Below, one piece after another: positions 42,886 to 51,996 of a stretch of DNA of 64,000 nt (position 1 is its first letter; every line of letters begins with the position of its first letter). Under the pieces are notes generated by a model, which had not been told where the DNA came from, searched no databases, and saw only the letters and a list, made by a program, of their open reading frames with translations. Origin of the DNA: Anatilimnocola floriformis (GTDB lineage: Bacteria; Planctomycetota; Planctomycetia; Pirellulales; Pirellulaceae); NCBI RefSeq assembly GCF_024256385.1, contig NZ_JAMLFW010000001.1, positions 2,790,001 to 2,854,000 on the forward strand, written 5' to 3'. Position numbers and translations under genes: made by a program.

Positions 42886-44835
42886 ATGCGCTGCATCTTG
42901 TTCCTTTTTTTCTTTGGCAGTTTGTCGGCTGTGGCTCATGGTCAGGTTGGCGATCCCACGCTGCGAACCGATCATCCGCAGTACGCTGGCGAGGGCGCCT
43001 TTCAAACGGCTACGGACTGCGTGAAGTTTGCCCTCGGCGACCAGAAACTTACTGACCAAGAGAAAGCCCTCGCCATCTACAACTGGCTGCTGACGCATCA
43101 GTGGCACCTGCTGTCGCCGCAAGAGAATTGCGTCCCCGGCAAGCAGGCCGATGCGGCGAAGACGCAGGAAGATCTGATTGTCTACGACGCTGCCCGCGCA
43201 CGGTTTTCATACGGATATGGCTTGTGCGGCACCGTGCATGCGTGGAACGAGCCCTATTGGAAGGCTGCTGGCTTCAACGCGCGACGAAGAGCGTTTCCCG
43301 GGCACGCCAATAGCGAGATCCTCTACGGCGACGCCTGGCATGCGTTCGACACCGATATGGCCGGACTTCTCTTTCGCAAAGACGGCGTTGTCGCCGGTTA
43401 TGCCGACATCATTGCCGATCCGTCGCTGGCCACTTCGGTGAAGCCGCCGTTTCCGCACTATCCATTCGCCTGGCCCAGCGATTTTCAATCGATGAAATCC
43501 GGTTGGCAAGAAGTGGCGAAGAACCCGAACAAGTGGTTCGCCATGTACAACGGCGGCTACGAATGCCAGCCGGGCATTGTGAACCTGCGCAAAGGCGAAA
43601 CCTTCACTCGTTGGTTCGACCCCGATCATTACGGCGGCCCAACGAAGCGCCGCTTCTGGCACAACTTGAAAAACGGGCCCGTGCGTGATTGGACCTTCGC
43701 CAACAACGGCGAACCACGGCATGATGGCAAGGATCACAACGCCCGCGGCAACGCTGCGTATTGCAATGGAGAATTTGTTTGGCAGCCTGATCCGAGCGAA
43801 ATCTTGCCTCCCAGGAAAGGACGCGATTGGGGAAAGGATCACGTGCTGCCAGAGATTGAGTTTAGACACTGGTCGCCATATGTGATTTGCGGCGATCCCG
43901 AAGACGACGCCAATCCCATGACCGGCAAAGCGACCAACGGCTTCGTGGTGGAAGGGGATGCGACTGGCGATGTGTTGATCAAGATTACGACCGCTCGCGG
44001 CACCAAGCAACTCGATCACGTCACGTTTCCGCTCGACCTGACGGAGTATGTGAAAGGGGAATACGGCTGGAGATTAGCCGTCGCTTGGGACGGACCAGAG
44101 AGCGGCGTGAAGGATTTGAAATTTACGACCACGACGCAAATCAACCAGGCGATCTATCCCAGGCTGAAACCCCAGGGAAGCACGGTGAACTATCGAGCCA
44201 CGAACCAGGCGGTTCTCGAGCAATTGCCCGATTTTTCGCTCCCCGAAGAAGAGACCAAACGTTTCGAACGCACCGAGATGCGGAGCAGCAATCTCGCTTA
44301 TCGCGGGCGTGGCGCGAACTCGCGATTGGCGTACGAGACCACCAATAACAAGCCAGCGAGTGTCGTTTTTCCGGTCACTTATGAGGGGAGCTCGCTCGAG
44401 GAGGTTCGTGCGGCCATCCGTTATCAGGTGCGTGTTCCGCCACCGGAACAACACGACTATCGCCTTGATGTTTCGTGGGACGATGGCCAGACTTGGCAAA
44501 CATTCGCCAAGGCCGAGATTCCCAAGGACAACGAATTCTCCAGCGGTTGGTTGGCCGGTTCGGCAAAGAGGCCGAACAAGAATTCGGGGAAAGCACTCGT
44601 CCGAGTGACGCTCTATGCCGGCGGTTACAAGACTGGCTTGATCGATGCGCAGCTGTATGGCATCTGCCGCGCGGCTGAAAAAAACGGTCCGCTGCTGATC
44701 ACTTACGGTTGGCGAGAAAATGGCGAACTCAAAACCGCCGAACAAAAACTCCCGGCCGGTGTGAGCGAGCAGACTTGGAAGATCGCAACCGGGGCAAAAA
44801 TCCGCGATGAGTTTGTGCGGATGACGGCGAATTAG
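42886..44835 (+). CDS. Exported transglutaminase-like protein
   Basis: 649 residues with a signal peptide (CILFLFFFGSLSAVAHG). A transglutaminase-fold core is visible: Cys in FSYGYGLCGTVHAW (about residue 113), His in GDAWHAFDTD (about 153) and the Asp that follows, the Cys-His-Asp triad of that superfamily. This is followed by a domain of about 250 residues with repeated Trp and Tyr (FAWPSDFQSM, WFDPDHYGG) and a beta-sandwich C-terminus. Such proteins often act as peptidases or amidases on surface polymers. The ATG at 42886 was chosen because GGAAGG and a signal peptide fit it; the longer frame from 42835 adds a charged leader. Followed 57 bp on by the PQQ gene. Confidence 0.78.
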   Translation: MRCILFLFFFGSLSAVAHGQVGDPTLRTDHPQYAGEGAFQTATDCVKFALGDQKLTDQEKALAIYNWLLTHQWHLLSPQENCVPGKQADAAKTQEDLIVYDAARARFSYGYGLCGTVHAWNEPYWKAAGFNARRRAFPGHANSEILYGDAWHAFDTDMAGLLFRKDGVVAGYADIIADPSLATSVKPPFPHYPFAWPSDFQSMKSGWQEVAKNPNKWFAMYNGGYECQPGIVNLRKGETFTRWFDPDHYGGPTKRRFWHNLKNGPVRDWTFANNGEPRHDGKDHNARGNAAYCNGEFVWQPDPSEILPPRKGRDWGKDHVLPEIEFRHWSPYVICGDPEDDANPMTGKATNGFVVEGDATGDVLIKITTARGTKQLDHVTFPLDLTEYVKGEYGWRLAVAWDGPESGVKDLKFTTTTQINQAIYPRLKPQGSTVNYRATNQAVLEQLPDFSLPEEETKRFERTEMRSSNLAYRGRGANSRLAYETTNNKPASVVFPVTYEGSSLEEVRAAIRYQVRVPPPEQHDYRLDVSWDDGQTWQTFAKAEIPKDNEFSSGWLAGSAKRPNKNSGKALVRVTLYAGGYKTGLIDAQLYGICRAAEKNGPLLITYGWRENGELKTAEQKLPAGVSEQTWKIATGAKIRDEFVRMTAN

Positions 44836-44892
44836 CAACTCATCGACCCTTCGGTTACAACGGAACCATTCAGCCACGATCACGGAGTTTCT

Positions 44893-46164
44893 ATGAAGCG
44901 ATCTCCCTTTCTCTGGGCTTGGACTTTACTCTTCACGATTATCGGCGCTTCCATTGCCGCCGATTTGCCTTGGCCGCGCTGGCGAGGGCCGCAAGACAAC
45001 GGGAATGTCACTGAGGGTGAATATCCAGACAACCTGCTCGATCAAAAGTCGGTCGCTTGGAAAATAAAGCTTTCGGGCATCGGCTGCTCGACCCCGGCCC
45101 TACTGCCGAACCGCATTTATTTGACCGGCCCCGTCGATGGTCAGAACGGCGTGATCGCGCTCGATTGGCAGGGCAAGGAACAATGGCGAACGAAGCTCGC
45201 CGGAGAACGCCGCGGCAAACATCGCAACGGCTCGGCCGCAAATTCGTCACCGGTGACCGATGGCAATTTGCTATTCACTTATTTCAAGAGCGGCGAACTC
45301 GCGGCGCTCGATCTGAGCGGCAAGATTTTATGGACCACGAATCTGCAGGATCGGTTTGCCAAAGATACCCTCTATTGGGATATCGGCACCTCGCCGGTGC
45401 TCACCGAGAAAGCGGTCGTCGTCGCCGTGATGCATACCGGCGAGTCGTATCTCGCCGCGTTTGAAAAAGCCAGCGGCGAGCTTCTCTGGAAGGTTTCGCG
45501 CAACTACAAAACGCCCGTTGAAGGTGATCACAGCTATGCCACGCCCATCGTCATTCGTCGCGACGGCGAAGAGCAGATTCTGGTGTGGGGTGCCGAGCAT
45601 CTGACGATTCACTCGACGGCCGATGGCAGCAAGCTCTTCGAATGCGGCGGTTTCAATCCCGATAAGAAGGGAAATTGGGTGCAGGTTGCATCGCCGATTA
45701 TCGCTGGCGAGATGGCCGTCGTTCCCTACGGCCGCGGCGCAAAGATCGCCGGCGTCAAACTGACCGGCAGCGGCGACGTGACGGAAACGAACCGCATTTG
45801 GACCCGCGATGACCTCGGCTCGTTTGTACCGTCGCCAGCGGCAGATCAAAGCAAGGTCTACGTGGTGCGTGACGAAGGTGAAGTTGTGTGCCTCGACATC
45901 AAAACCGGCGAAACGCTCTGGACCGATCGCTTCCCGAAGAATCGCAACAAGTACTACGCCTCGCCACTGCTCGCCGCCGGCAAGCTCTACGCGCCACGCG
46001 AAGATGGCGTCGTATTCGTCGCCGATATTCGCGACGGCTTTAAGCTACTAACTGAAAACGACATGGGTGAGCGAATCATTGCTTCGCCGGTGGCGGTCGC
46101 AGGAAATCTCCTGATTCGTGGCGAAGAAAATCTCACTTGCCTGCGCAAAGCAGCAGCTCCCTAG
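44893..46164 (+). CDS. Exported PQQ-like beta-propeller protein
   Basis: 423 residues. Signal peptide (WTLLFTIIGASIAA) then WPRWRGPQDNGN, the typical opening of planctomycete PQQ-repeat proteins. Blades show the pattern GxIxALDxxxGxxxWxxxL, for example VIALDWQGKEQWRT, LAALDLSGKILWTTNL, AAFEKASGELLWKV and VCLDIKTGETLWTDRF, giving a beta-propeller. The active-site residues and Cys-Cys pair of true quinoprotein dehydrogenases are not seen, so it is more likely a binding or structural propeller. CACGGAG precedes the ATG. It sits in a run with transglutaminase, PIG-L and sulfatase genes in one direction, consistent with envelope polymer processing. Confidence 0.9.
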   Translation: MKRSPFLWAWTLLFTIIGASIAADLPWPRWRGPQDNGNVTEGEYPDNLLDQKSVAWKIKLSGIGCSTPALLPNRIYLTGPVDGQNGVIALDWQGKEQWRTKLAGERRGKHRNGSAANSSPVTDGNLLFTYFKSGELAALDLSGKILWTTNLQDRFAKDTLYWDIGTSPVLTEKAVVVAVMHTGESYLAAFEKASGELLWKVSRNYKTPVEGDHSYATPIVIRRDGEEQILVWGAEHLTIHSTADGSKLFECGGFNPDKKGNWVQVASPIIAGEMAVVPYGRGAKIAGVKLTGSGDVTETNRIWTRDDLGSFVPSPAADQSKVYVVRDEGEVVCLDIKTGETLWTDRFPKNRNKYYASPLLAAGKLYAPREDGVVFVADIRDGFKLLTENDMGERIIASPVAVAGNLLIRGEENLTCLRKAAAP

Positions 46165-46188
46165 GTTTGCTGTTACCGGAAAAGACAA

Positions 46189-47148
46189 ATGACGAGCGAA
46201 ATGAATAGACTTATTCTCACGATCGTTTGCACCCTTTCCGCGTTGTTGTTCGTCACCAACGCGAAGGCGCAATCCATCACTGCCGAGACCGTGGCTTCCA
46301 AGGTTCAACCGCCGGCCACCGATGGCAAGCTGCGGATCATCGTCTTCGGCGCGCACCCCGACGACGCCGAGTTCAAAGCCGGCGGCACGGCATCTTTGTG
46401 GGCGAAGCAGGGGCATCACGTCAAACTCGTCTCCGTCACGAACGGCGATATTGGTCATTGGCAAATGGCCGGCGGCCCGCTCGCCAAACGTCGCACGGCG
46501 GAGGCCAATGCTGCGAACGCCAAGTTCGGCAGCACCAGTCAGGTGCTCGACATTCACGACGGCGAATTGCTGCCGACGCTGGAACATCGCCAGACGATCT
46601 GCCGCTTGATTCGCGACTGGCGAGCCGACATCGTGATTGCGCATCGGCCGTGGGACTACCATCCCGATCACCGCTATGTCGGCGTGCTCGTGCAGGACGC
46701 GGCGTTCATGGTCACCGTGCCGTTCTTCTGCCCCGATACTCTGCCGCTGAAGAATAATCCGGTCTTCCTTTATTCAAGTGATGGTTTTCTCAAGCCCTAC
46801 GCCTTTCGCCCCGATGTCGTTGTGGCCCTGGATGATATCTTCGATCAAAAGCTCGCAGGGCTGCATGAGTTGACCTCTCAAGTTTACGAAGGAGGCGCTA
46901 GTGGCAGCGAAGAGTTCGTCAGCAAAGTTCCTCCCGAGCGCGACGTTGCCGGTCGCAAAGCATGGCTCCGCGAAAAGTGGGAAGACCGCCAAAGTCGCGA
47001 AGCCGATAAATTTCGCGATCAACTTGTCAAACTCTACGGCGAAGAACGGGGTAAAAAGGTTCGCTTTGCCGAAGCCTTCGAATTGTGCGAATATGGTCGG
47101 CGGCCCACGCCCGAAGAACTCAAGAAACTGTTTCCCTTTTTCGACTAG
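46189..47148 (+). CDS. Exported PIG-L family deacetylase
   Basis: 319 residues. After a signal peptide (ILTIVCTLSALLFVTNAKA) comes the PIG-L zinc-binding signature FGAHPDDAEFKAGG with His, Asp and Asp, and the partner His in HRPWDYHPDHRYVG. This family removes N-acetyl groups from GlcNAc-type sugars. The C-terminal extension (about 235-319) is charged and helical. An internal ATG at 46201 is possible but shortens the leader. It is followed 46 bp later by the sulfatase gene and preceded 24 bp earlier by the PQQ gene, so one transcript is likely; a glycan substrate is inferred. Confidence 0.9.
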   Translation: MTSEMNRLILTIVCTLSALLFVTNAKAQSITAETVASKVQPPATDGKLRIIVFGAHPDDAEFKAGGTASLWAKQGHHVKLVSVTNGDIGHWQMAGGPLAKRRTAEANAANAKFGSTSQVLDIHDGELLPTLEHRQTICRLIRDWRADIVIAHRPWDYHPDHRYVGVLVQDAAFMVTVPFFCPDTLPLKNNPVFLYSSDGFLKPYAFRPDVVVALDDIFDQKLAGLHELTSQVYEGGASGSEEFVSKVPPERDVAGRKAWLREKWEDRQSREADKFRDQLVKLYGEERGKKVRFAEAFELCEYGRRPTPEELKKLFPFFD

Positions 47149-47194
47149 CGTTGTCTTTCGCGCCGCGAAAGAACGCGTCTCCCGCGAGGTAGCG

Positions 47195-48715
47195 ATGCGA
47201 CTTCCCGTTTGGTTCTTCTTCGCCCTCGTTCTGTGCACGGCGAGCACTCGTGCCGAAGATGCGCCAGCTAAAACCCATCGCCCCAACATTCTCTGGTTCA
47301 TCGTCGACGACATGTCGGCGAACTTTGCCTGCTACGGCGAAAAAACAGTCGCCACGCCGCACGTCGATCGGCTGGCTCGCGAAGGAACCAAGTTTGACAA
47401 CGCCTTCGTCACCGCGCCGGTTTGTTCGCCCTGTCGCTCGGCGCTGATCACCGGCATGTATCAAACGACGATCGGCGCGCATCATCATCGCAGTGGCCGC
47501 GGCGTAGAGAAAATCAATCTGCCCACCGGTGTGCAACCGCTTCCGGTGTTGTTTCAGCAAGCCGGCTACTACACCTGCATCGGCAGCGGATTGGCCAATG
47601 TCAATCGCAGCGGCGAAGCGCCAAAGAAGAAGCAAGCTGCCGCGGCGACGGCTTTGGGAAAGACCGATTACAACTTCGAGTACGACGAGAAGATGTACAA
47701 CTCGGCCGATTGGTCGGGGCGCAAGGAAGGTCAGCCATTTTTCATGCAGGTGCAACTGGCCGGCGGCAAGCTTCGCGGCAACAATTCGGCCAGCTGCCAA
47801 AAACTAGCTGAGCGTGCCAAGACGGAGTTTGGCGCGGCAACCGATCCAGAAAAAGTAACGCTCCCTGTCTATTACCCGCGTGATCCCGTGCTACTCGAAG
47901 ATTGGGCCGCGTACCTTGACGCGGTTCGCTTCACAGACGATCACGTTGGCAAAGTGCTGGCTCGCCTCGAGAAGGAAGGGCTGCTCGAGCAAACGCTTGT
48001 CATTTTCATGACCGATCACGGCGTGAGTCACGCCCGCGGCAAGCAGTTTCTCTACAACGAGGGAACGCACGTGCCGTTAGTGATTCGCGGGCCCGGAGTC
48101 GCAGCGGGAAAAGTTCGCGGTGACTTGGTTCAGCACATCGATCTCGCAGCCATTTCGCTCGCCGCCGCGGGCATTGCAATTCCCGCGAAGATGCAAGCGA
48201 AAAATATTCTCGCCGCTGACTACCAACCGCGCGACGCCGTCTTCGCCGCCCGCGATCGTTGCGATGAAACGGTCGAGCGACTTCGCAGCGTACGGACCGA
48301 GCGTTTCCTCTACATTCGCAACGGCTATCCGCAGCGGCCTCATCTCCAGCCGAATGCATACAAGGAAGGAAAGGCGATCTTGCAGCGATTGCGCGCGATG
48401 CACGAGGAGAAGTCGCTGACTGAACTCCAAGAAAAGTTGCTCTTCTCGCCAACGCGCCCCGCCGAAGAACTGTACGATTGGCAGGCCGATCCGCAGCAAG
48501 TGCATAACCTGGCCAGCGATCCGAATCACGCGGGCATGCTGGAAAAGTTGCGTGCGCGTCTTGACCGCTGGATCGAAGAAACGGGCGACCAAGGTCAGCG
48601 ACCAGAAGCCGAATCGCGTTACGATAGCGACATGGCAGAATACCTCGGCAAGGGAAATCCCGTTGTCGAAAAGAACATCGCGCTCATGAAGCAGTGGGCG
48701 AAAGAAGGAAAGTAA
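47195..48715 (+). CDS. Exported type I sulfatase
   Basis: 506-residue arylsulfatase-superfamily enzyme that cleaves sulfate esters from glycans or other substrates. Signal peptide (WFFFALVLCTASTRA) then the metal-binding pair in WFIVDDM (D38, D39). The formylglycine site is VCSPCRSALITG with the modifiable C77 (CxPxR rule met; the fourth residue is Cys instead of the usual Ser). Downstream are HHHRSGRG, IFMTDHGVSH (metal Asp and His) and GKQFLYNEGTHVPLVIRGPG. The longer reading from 46901 overlaps the PIG-L gene and is not used; GAGGTAGCG lies before the ATG at 47195. It is probably co-transcribed with the PIG-L gene. Confidence 0.93.
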   Translation: MRLPVWFFFALVLCTASTRAEDAPAKTHRPNILWFIVDDMSANFACYGEKTVATPHVDRLAREGTKFDNAFVTAPVCSPCRSALITGMYQTTIGAHHHRSGRGVEKINLPTGVQPLPVLFQQAGYYTCIGSGLANVNRSGEAPKKKQAAAATALGKTDYNFEYDEKMYNSADWSGRKEGQPFFMQVQLAGGKLRGNNSASCQKLAERAKTEFGAATDPEKVTLPVYYPRDPVLLEDWAAYLDAVRFTDDHVGKVLARLEKEGLLEQTLVIFMTDHGVSHARGKQFLYNEGTHVPLVIRGPGVAAGKVRGDLVQHIDLAAISLAAAGIAIPAKMQAKNILAADYQPRDAVFAARDRCDETVERLRSVRTERFLYIRNGYPQRPHLQPNAYKEGKAILQRLRAMHEEKSLTELQEKLLFSPTRPAEELYDWQADPQQVHNLASDPNHAGMLEKLRARLDRWIEETGDQGQRPEAESRYDSDMAEYLGKGNPVVEKNIALMKQWAKEGK

Positions 48716-48724
48716 ACGCCAGCG

Positions 48725-49978
48725 ATGGAACTGCCGGTTATTCGGACTGCGGGTGAAGAGCATTGGGATTGCCAGAGCTGCGGCGTGTGCTGCCGCGGCT
48801 CGCTCATTCTGCTGAGTGAGCAGGATCTGCATAAGCTCCGCGAGCAACAATGGGAGAACGATCCGGAGTTCCAGGGAAAAAAGTTGCTGCTGCGCGACGC
48901 TCGCGCCGGCAGCGGACAACGCCTGGCTCAGCAGGCCGACGGCAGCTGTGTGTTTCTCACTGCGGCCGGTCGCTGCCGCGTGCATGAAAAGTTCGGCGCC
49001 GAGAGCAAGCCGCTCGTCTGCCGCGTGTTTCCCTTGCAACTCGTGCCGCGTGAGAAACAGGCCATTCTCACGCTCCGCCGCGCTTGTCCTTCGGCGGCCC
49101 TCGACACGGGCCGCGAGCTGAACGAGCATCTGCCGGAAATCAAACGTCTGGTCGCGGCCGGCGAGCTCGAAATCTCGCTCCCCACTGCCGAAACGACCGC
49201 GCAGCCTGCCTGGCAACAAGCCAATCGCGTGATGGCTGCCGCGGCCCGCATCTTTGGCGATGAACGTTTCCCGCCGGTGCGACGCGTCGTGCATGCACTG
49301 CTGTTCGCCAGGCTGCTCGATCGGGCTCGCACCAGTCAACTCGACACAGCGAAGTTCAGCGAGCTGATTACCCTCCTTGAATCGGGCGTGGCCGCCGAAG
49401 CATCGTCGTATTTCAGCGATCGCCGACCACCGAGCGCGCTGGGTGGATTGCTGTTTCGCTTAACGGCTGCAGAGTACGTGCGGCTGCATCCAGACTATCT
49501 TCCGCCTGGCGGCGTCTTCGCGCGATTGAAGTTGTTTCGCGCCTCGGTTCGCATGCTCCGCGGCCATGGCGAATTACCGACGCTCCATTCAAACTTTCCG
49601 CGCACCACCTTTGCCGCGCTCAATGAGCCTCTCGCGACGACCAATCCCGCGCTCCTCTCCACCGATATTCAACAGCCGCTCGCGCGCTACCTCGCGACTT
49701 CGGCGGCTTCTTATCAATATGCACTCGCCGGCCGTAAGCACTGGTCAATCGTGCAAAGCATTCGCGCGCTCGCGCTGACCTTTCCCATGGCGATGTATTT
49801 GCTGCGGTGGGCGACTGCGGGAAGAGAGCCGACGCGGGACGATGTCGCCCGCATCGTCACCGCGCTCGACCGCGGTCAAGGCTTTTCTTCGCTATCGGGC
49901 CCGCGCTACCGAATGGTGCTCGGCTTGCTTGATTTTCAAAACGATCTCGAGCGAATTGCCGTGTGGTATGCCCGTTAG
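48725..49978 (+). CDS. YkgJ-type cysteine-cluster protein
   Basis: 417 residues, cytoplasmic. The N-terminal 110 residues hold the Zn/Fe-chelating cluster of the YkgJ family: WDCQSCGVCCRGSLILLS at about 14-31, GRCRVHEKFG and VCRVFPLQ. The remainder is a long helical domain without a known match (LFARLLDRARTSQLD, LALTFPMAMYLLRW). It starts 9 bp after the sulfatase stop, so it is probably the last gene of that transcript; whether it helps sulfatase maturation is only a guess. Metal type is not determined by sequence. Confidence 0.85.
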   Translation: MELPVIRTAGEEHWDCQSCGVCCRGSLILLSEQDLHKLREQQWENDPEFQGKKLLLRDARAGSGQRLAQQADGSCVFLTAAGRCRVHEKFGAESKPLVCRVFPLQLVPREKQAILTLRRACPSAALDTGRELNEHLPEIKRLVAAGELEISLPTAETTAQPAWQQANRVMAAAARIFGDERFPPVRRVVHALLFARLLDRARTSQLDTAKFSELITLLESGVAAEASSYFSDRRPPSALGGLLFRLTAAEYVRLHPDYLPPGGVFARLKLFRASVRMLRGHGELPTLHSNFPRTTFAALNEPLATTNPALLSTDIQQPLARYLATSAASYQYALAGRKHWSIVQSIRALALTFPMAMYLLRWATAGREPTRDDVARIVTALDRGQGFSSLSGPRYRMVLGLLDFQNDLERIAVWYAR

Positions 49979-50012
49979 TCGCGCGCGAGCTGAACTTCAT
50001 TAAGATGCAAGT

Positions 50013-50459
50013 ATGAACAAGGCCTTTGTCCGCGAACCCGATGGCGACGATGTTCTGTGTCCGCGCTGCCGGTCGCTAGGCGAATCGGTGCTCGCCAGTG
50101 CGTTCGCGGCCGCCACGACGGTGGAGCAGCGCCGGCAGTTGGCTGAGCGAGTTTTCTTTTGTCCAGCTGCGAGTTGCCCGGTGGCGTATTTCGATGCGCT
50201 CGAATCGGCCATCGAAGCCACTGCGCTGCCGCAGCCCGTTTATCCCAAGGATCCTACGGCGCCGCTGTGCGGTTGCTTCGGCCTCAAGCTCGAAGACATA
50301 GAAGACGACCTTGCTGAAGGAGCTCCCCGCCGCATCCGCGAACTGCTGGCCAAATCAAAATCGCCGGCCGCTTATTGCGCCACCGCCTCGCCCACCGGCC
50401 GCTGCTGCATGCCAGAAGTGCAGCGAGTTTATTTCAAACTGCGGGGCGGCACGTCTTGA
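50013..50459 (+). CDS. CopZ N-domain-like cysteine-rich metal-binding protein
   Basis: 148-residue cysteine-rich protein. Cysteines occur as CPRC (16-19), CPAASCPVAYF (about 50), CGCFGLK (about 88) and C with GRCC near the end. The spacing and the CxCFG followed by an acidic helix (KLEDIEDDLAEG) match the N-terminal zinc/[2Fe-2S] domain of the Archaeoglobus-type CopZ chaperone; the C-terminal HMA domain of CopZ is absent. It is probably a metallochaperone or iron-sulfur carrier. It begins 34 bp after the YkgJ gene, so it may share the transcript. 129 bp of unassigned sequence separates it from tRNA-Ser. Confidence 0.75.
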   Translation: MNKAFVREPDGDDVLCPRCRSLGESVLASAFAAATTVEQRRQLAERVFFCPAASCPVAYFDALESAIEATALPQPVYPKDPTAPLCGCFGLKLEDIEDDLAEGAPRRIRELLAKSKSPAAYCATASPTGRCCMPEVQRVYFKLRGGTS

Positions 50460-50588
50460 AGGCGAGCACACGGCGGCACGGTTTTGCGGCCTGTAACGTT
50501 CGTGCGAGCCTCAGCTGCCCATCTGGGCGAGCGAACCTCTCCGGCGTAAACTATCTCCATCCCACTGCCGATAAGCAGTGAGCCACCG

Positions 50589-50670
50589 GGAGGGTAAGCG
50601 AATGGCTAGCGGCCACACTGGAAATGTGGTGCCCCGCAAGGGGTTGCGAGTTCGAGTCTCGTGCCCTCCG
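50589..50670 (+). tRNA. tRNA-Ser (anticodon GGA)
   Basis: 82-nt class II tRNA: acceptor GGAGGGT/GCCCTCC, anticodon arm CCACA-CTGGAAA-TGTGG with GGA, long variable arm (GCCCCGCAAGGGG stem), T-loop GTTCGAGTC. The discriminator is G, and CCA is not encoded. Confidence 0.96.
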
Positions 50671-50683
50671 CTCTTTTAAAGCT

Positions 50684-50714
50684 AGGCGTTGCAATATTTT
50701 GCAACGCCTTTTTT
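50684..50714 (+). terminator. Intrinsic terminator of tRNA-Ser
   Basis: AGGCGTTGCAA-TATT-TTGCAACGCCT, an 11-bp stem, then TTTTT. It lies 13 bp after the tRNA and 20 bp before the stop of the convergent TupA-like gene. Confidence 0.94.
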
Positions 50715-50734
50715 ATTGGCTTCGTTTGCCGATA

Positions 50735-51601
50735 TTACTTCCCGCCAGACAAATACGATCCGCTGTTGTGGCGTCCTGCTGGCCACCAAACTTGGCCGGC
50801 GAATCCAGGAATGCGGAAGGCGCGGATTTGGGCCTGGGTTTCGGGGGCGATAAGGAAACGCTCGAAGGCTTTGGCGTCATCGGCATTCACGCCAGCGACT
50901 TTGTCCGGCCGAACGAGAATCGTGACCATCAGTCGTTGGAATAGCGCATCGTCTGACTTCAGGGCTTTCATTTCAATCTCGGGGTGCTCTTCACAATACT
51001 TCAGGAACGGCACGAGCCCCCACAGCGTGTAACCCTTTTCCTCGATGGCTGCTTTGATGGCATCTTTGGTCTCTGCCTGATTTCGCAGACCTTTGTCTCG
51101 GTACCAACCGGCTCGGTCAGGTTTGTCAGCTGCATGCCAGAGTACTTCGGCGAGGTACTTTTCAGTCTGCGAATTGTTCACGACGAATGGCGATTTCGTT
51201 TCCGCGATGCGGCGAAACGCGTCCACTGCATCACGGGCATCGGCGATTTTTGCTGGATCCGACGCCGGTCCAATGAGTGCCGCCTGATTCGAGAAAACCG
51301 GCCGAGGCCAAGCTCCCAGGCCCTCAGTGAAGAATTCTTCCGTCCCGCGGTGGCCATAATGCGAGATGACCAAATCGGCTTTACCATCGCGAGCCAAGCC
51401 GAAGACATCCTGACGACTATCAATCTGAACGGCCGTGCCGGTTTGCTTCTCAAACTCGGCGGCGAGTTGCTGCAGCAACCCGCTGCTCTCCGGCGTAATT
51501 ACAGCCGCGACCCGCACAACACGCTTCTGCGGCGGATCTGCCGCAAATGCAGCAGTGGAACATACAAGTGATGCCAGCAAACATGCGCGGAGGAAACTCA
51601 T
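50735..51601 (-). CDS. TupA-like oxyanion-binding periplasmic protein
   Basis: 288 residues. Signal peptide (ACLLASLVCSTAAFA) then a type 2 substrate-binding fold with the TupA/ModA-type opening VAAVITPESSGLLQQLAAEFEKQTG and then GKADLVISHYGHRGTEEFF and FSNQAALIGPASDPA. Ser, Gly and His/Arg positions like these bind tungstate or molybdate in the family. No permease or ATPase gene is next to it, so it is either an orphan receptor or works with a transporter elsewhere. The C-terminal segment (IPGFAGQVWWPAGRHN) is longer than in standard TupA. Confidence 0.78.
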   Translation of the reverse strand: MSFLRACLLASLVCSTAAFAADPPQKRVVRVAAVITPESSGLLQQLAAEFEKQTGTAVQIDSRQDVFGLARDGKADLVISHYGHRGTEEFFTEGLGAWPRPVFSNQAALIGPASDPAKIADARDAVDAFRRIAETKSPFVVNNSQTEKYLAEVLWHAADKPDRAGWYRDKGLRNQAETKDAIKAAIEEKGYTLWGLVPFLKYCEEHPEIEMKALKSDDALFQRLMVTILVRPDKVAGVNADDAKAFERFLIAPETQAQIRAFRIPGFAGQVWWPAGRHNSGSYLSGGK

Positions 51602-51723
51602 TTGGATCTCGATGGCAATGGTAGTCTGGCGAAAAAATTCGGCCGCCTTTGCTTCGGCGGCGACAGGTTTTGTTTTACTCGCTGGCAGCGAATGACGGTC
51701 GTAACATTAGCTTGTTGCTCACT

Positions 51724-51996
51724 TCAGTTCTCGGTTTGTTCACCGTCGCGGCTACTCGCATTCAGCAGCTGTAATCGTTCCACTCGATGAGCAATTGCCG
51801 GCAAGATTTCCAGTTCGGTATAGAACATCGCACTGGGATCAATTCCCAGCCGCTCTTGCTGCTGAATGTGCTCGCTGACGACCGGCTGGCGGCCAATCAA
51901 TGGCAAGATCACAAGCCAAACGACCGCCAAGCCCGCGATCGCGAGCAGCAATCGGCTGAAGCCCGCCAACGAACTCGGCTTGCTGGATGTGGTCAT
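51724..51996 (-). CDS. Small membrane protein linked to the YeiH-type exporter
   Basis: 90 residues with one transmembrane helix ([20 protein letters not shown], about 15-35) and a hydrophilic C-terminus outside. It overlaps the exporter stop by an ATGA-type 4-bp junction at 51993-51996, so the two are translationally coupled. Possibly an accessory subunit; the family is not recognised. Confidence 0.7.
   Translation of the reverse strand: MTTSSKPSSLAGFSRLLLAIAGLAVVWLVILPLIGRQPVVSEHIQQQERLGIDPSAMFYTELEILPAIAHRVERLQLLNASSRDGEQTEN

Noticed and set aside
50735-51601. Complete tungstate ABC transport operon
   Set aside because: No permease or ATPase gene is adjacent.
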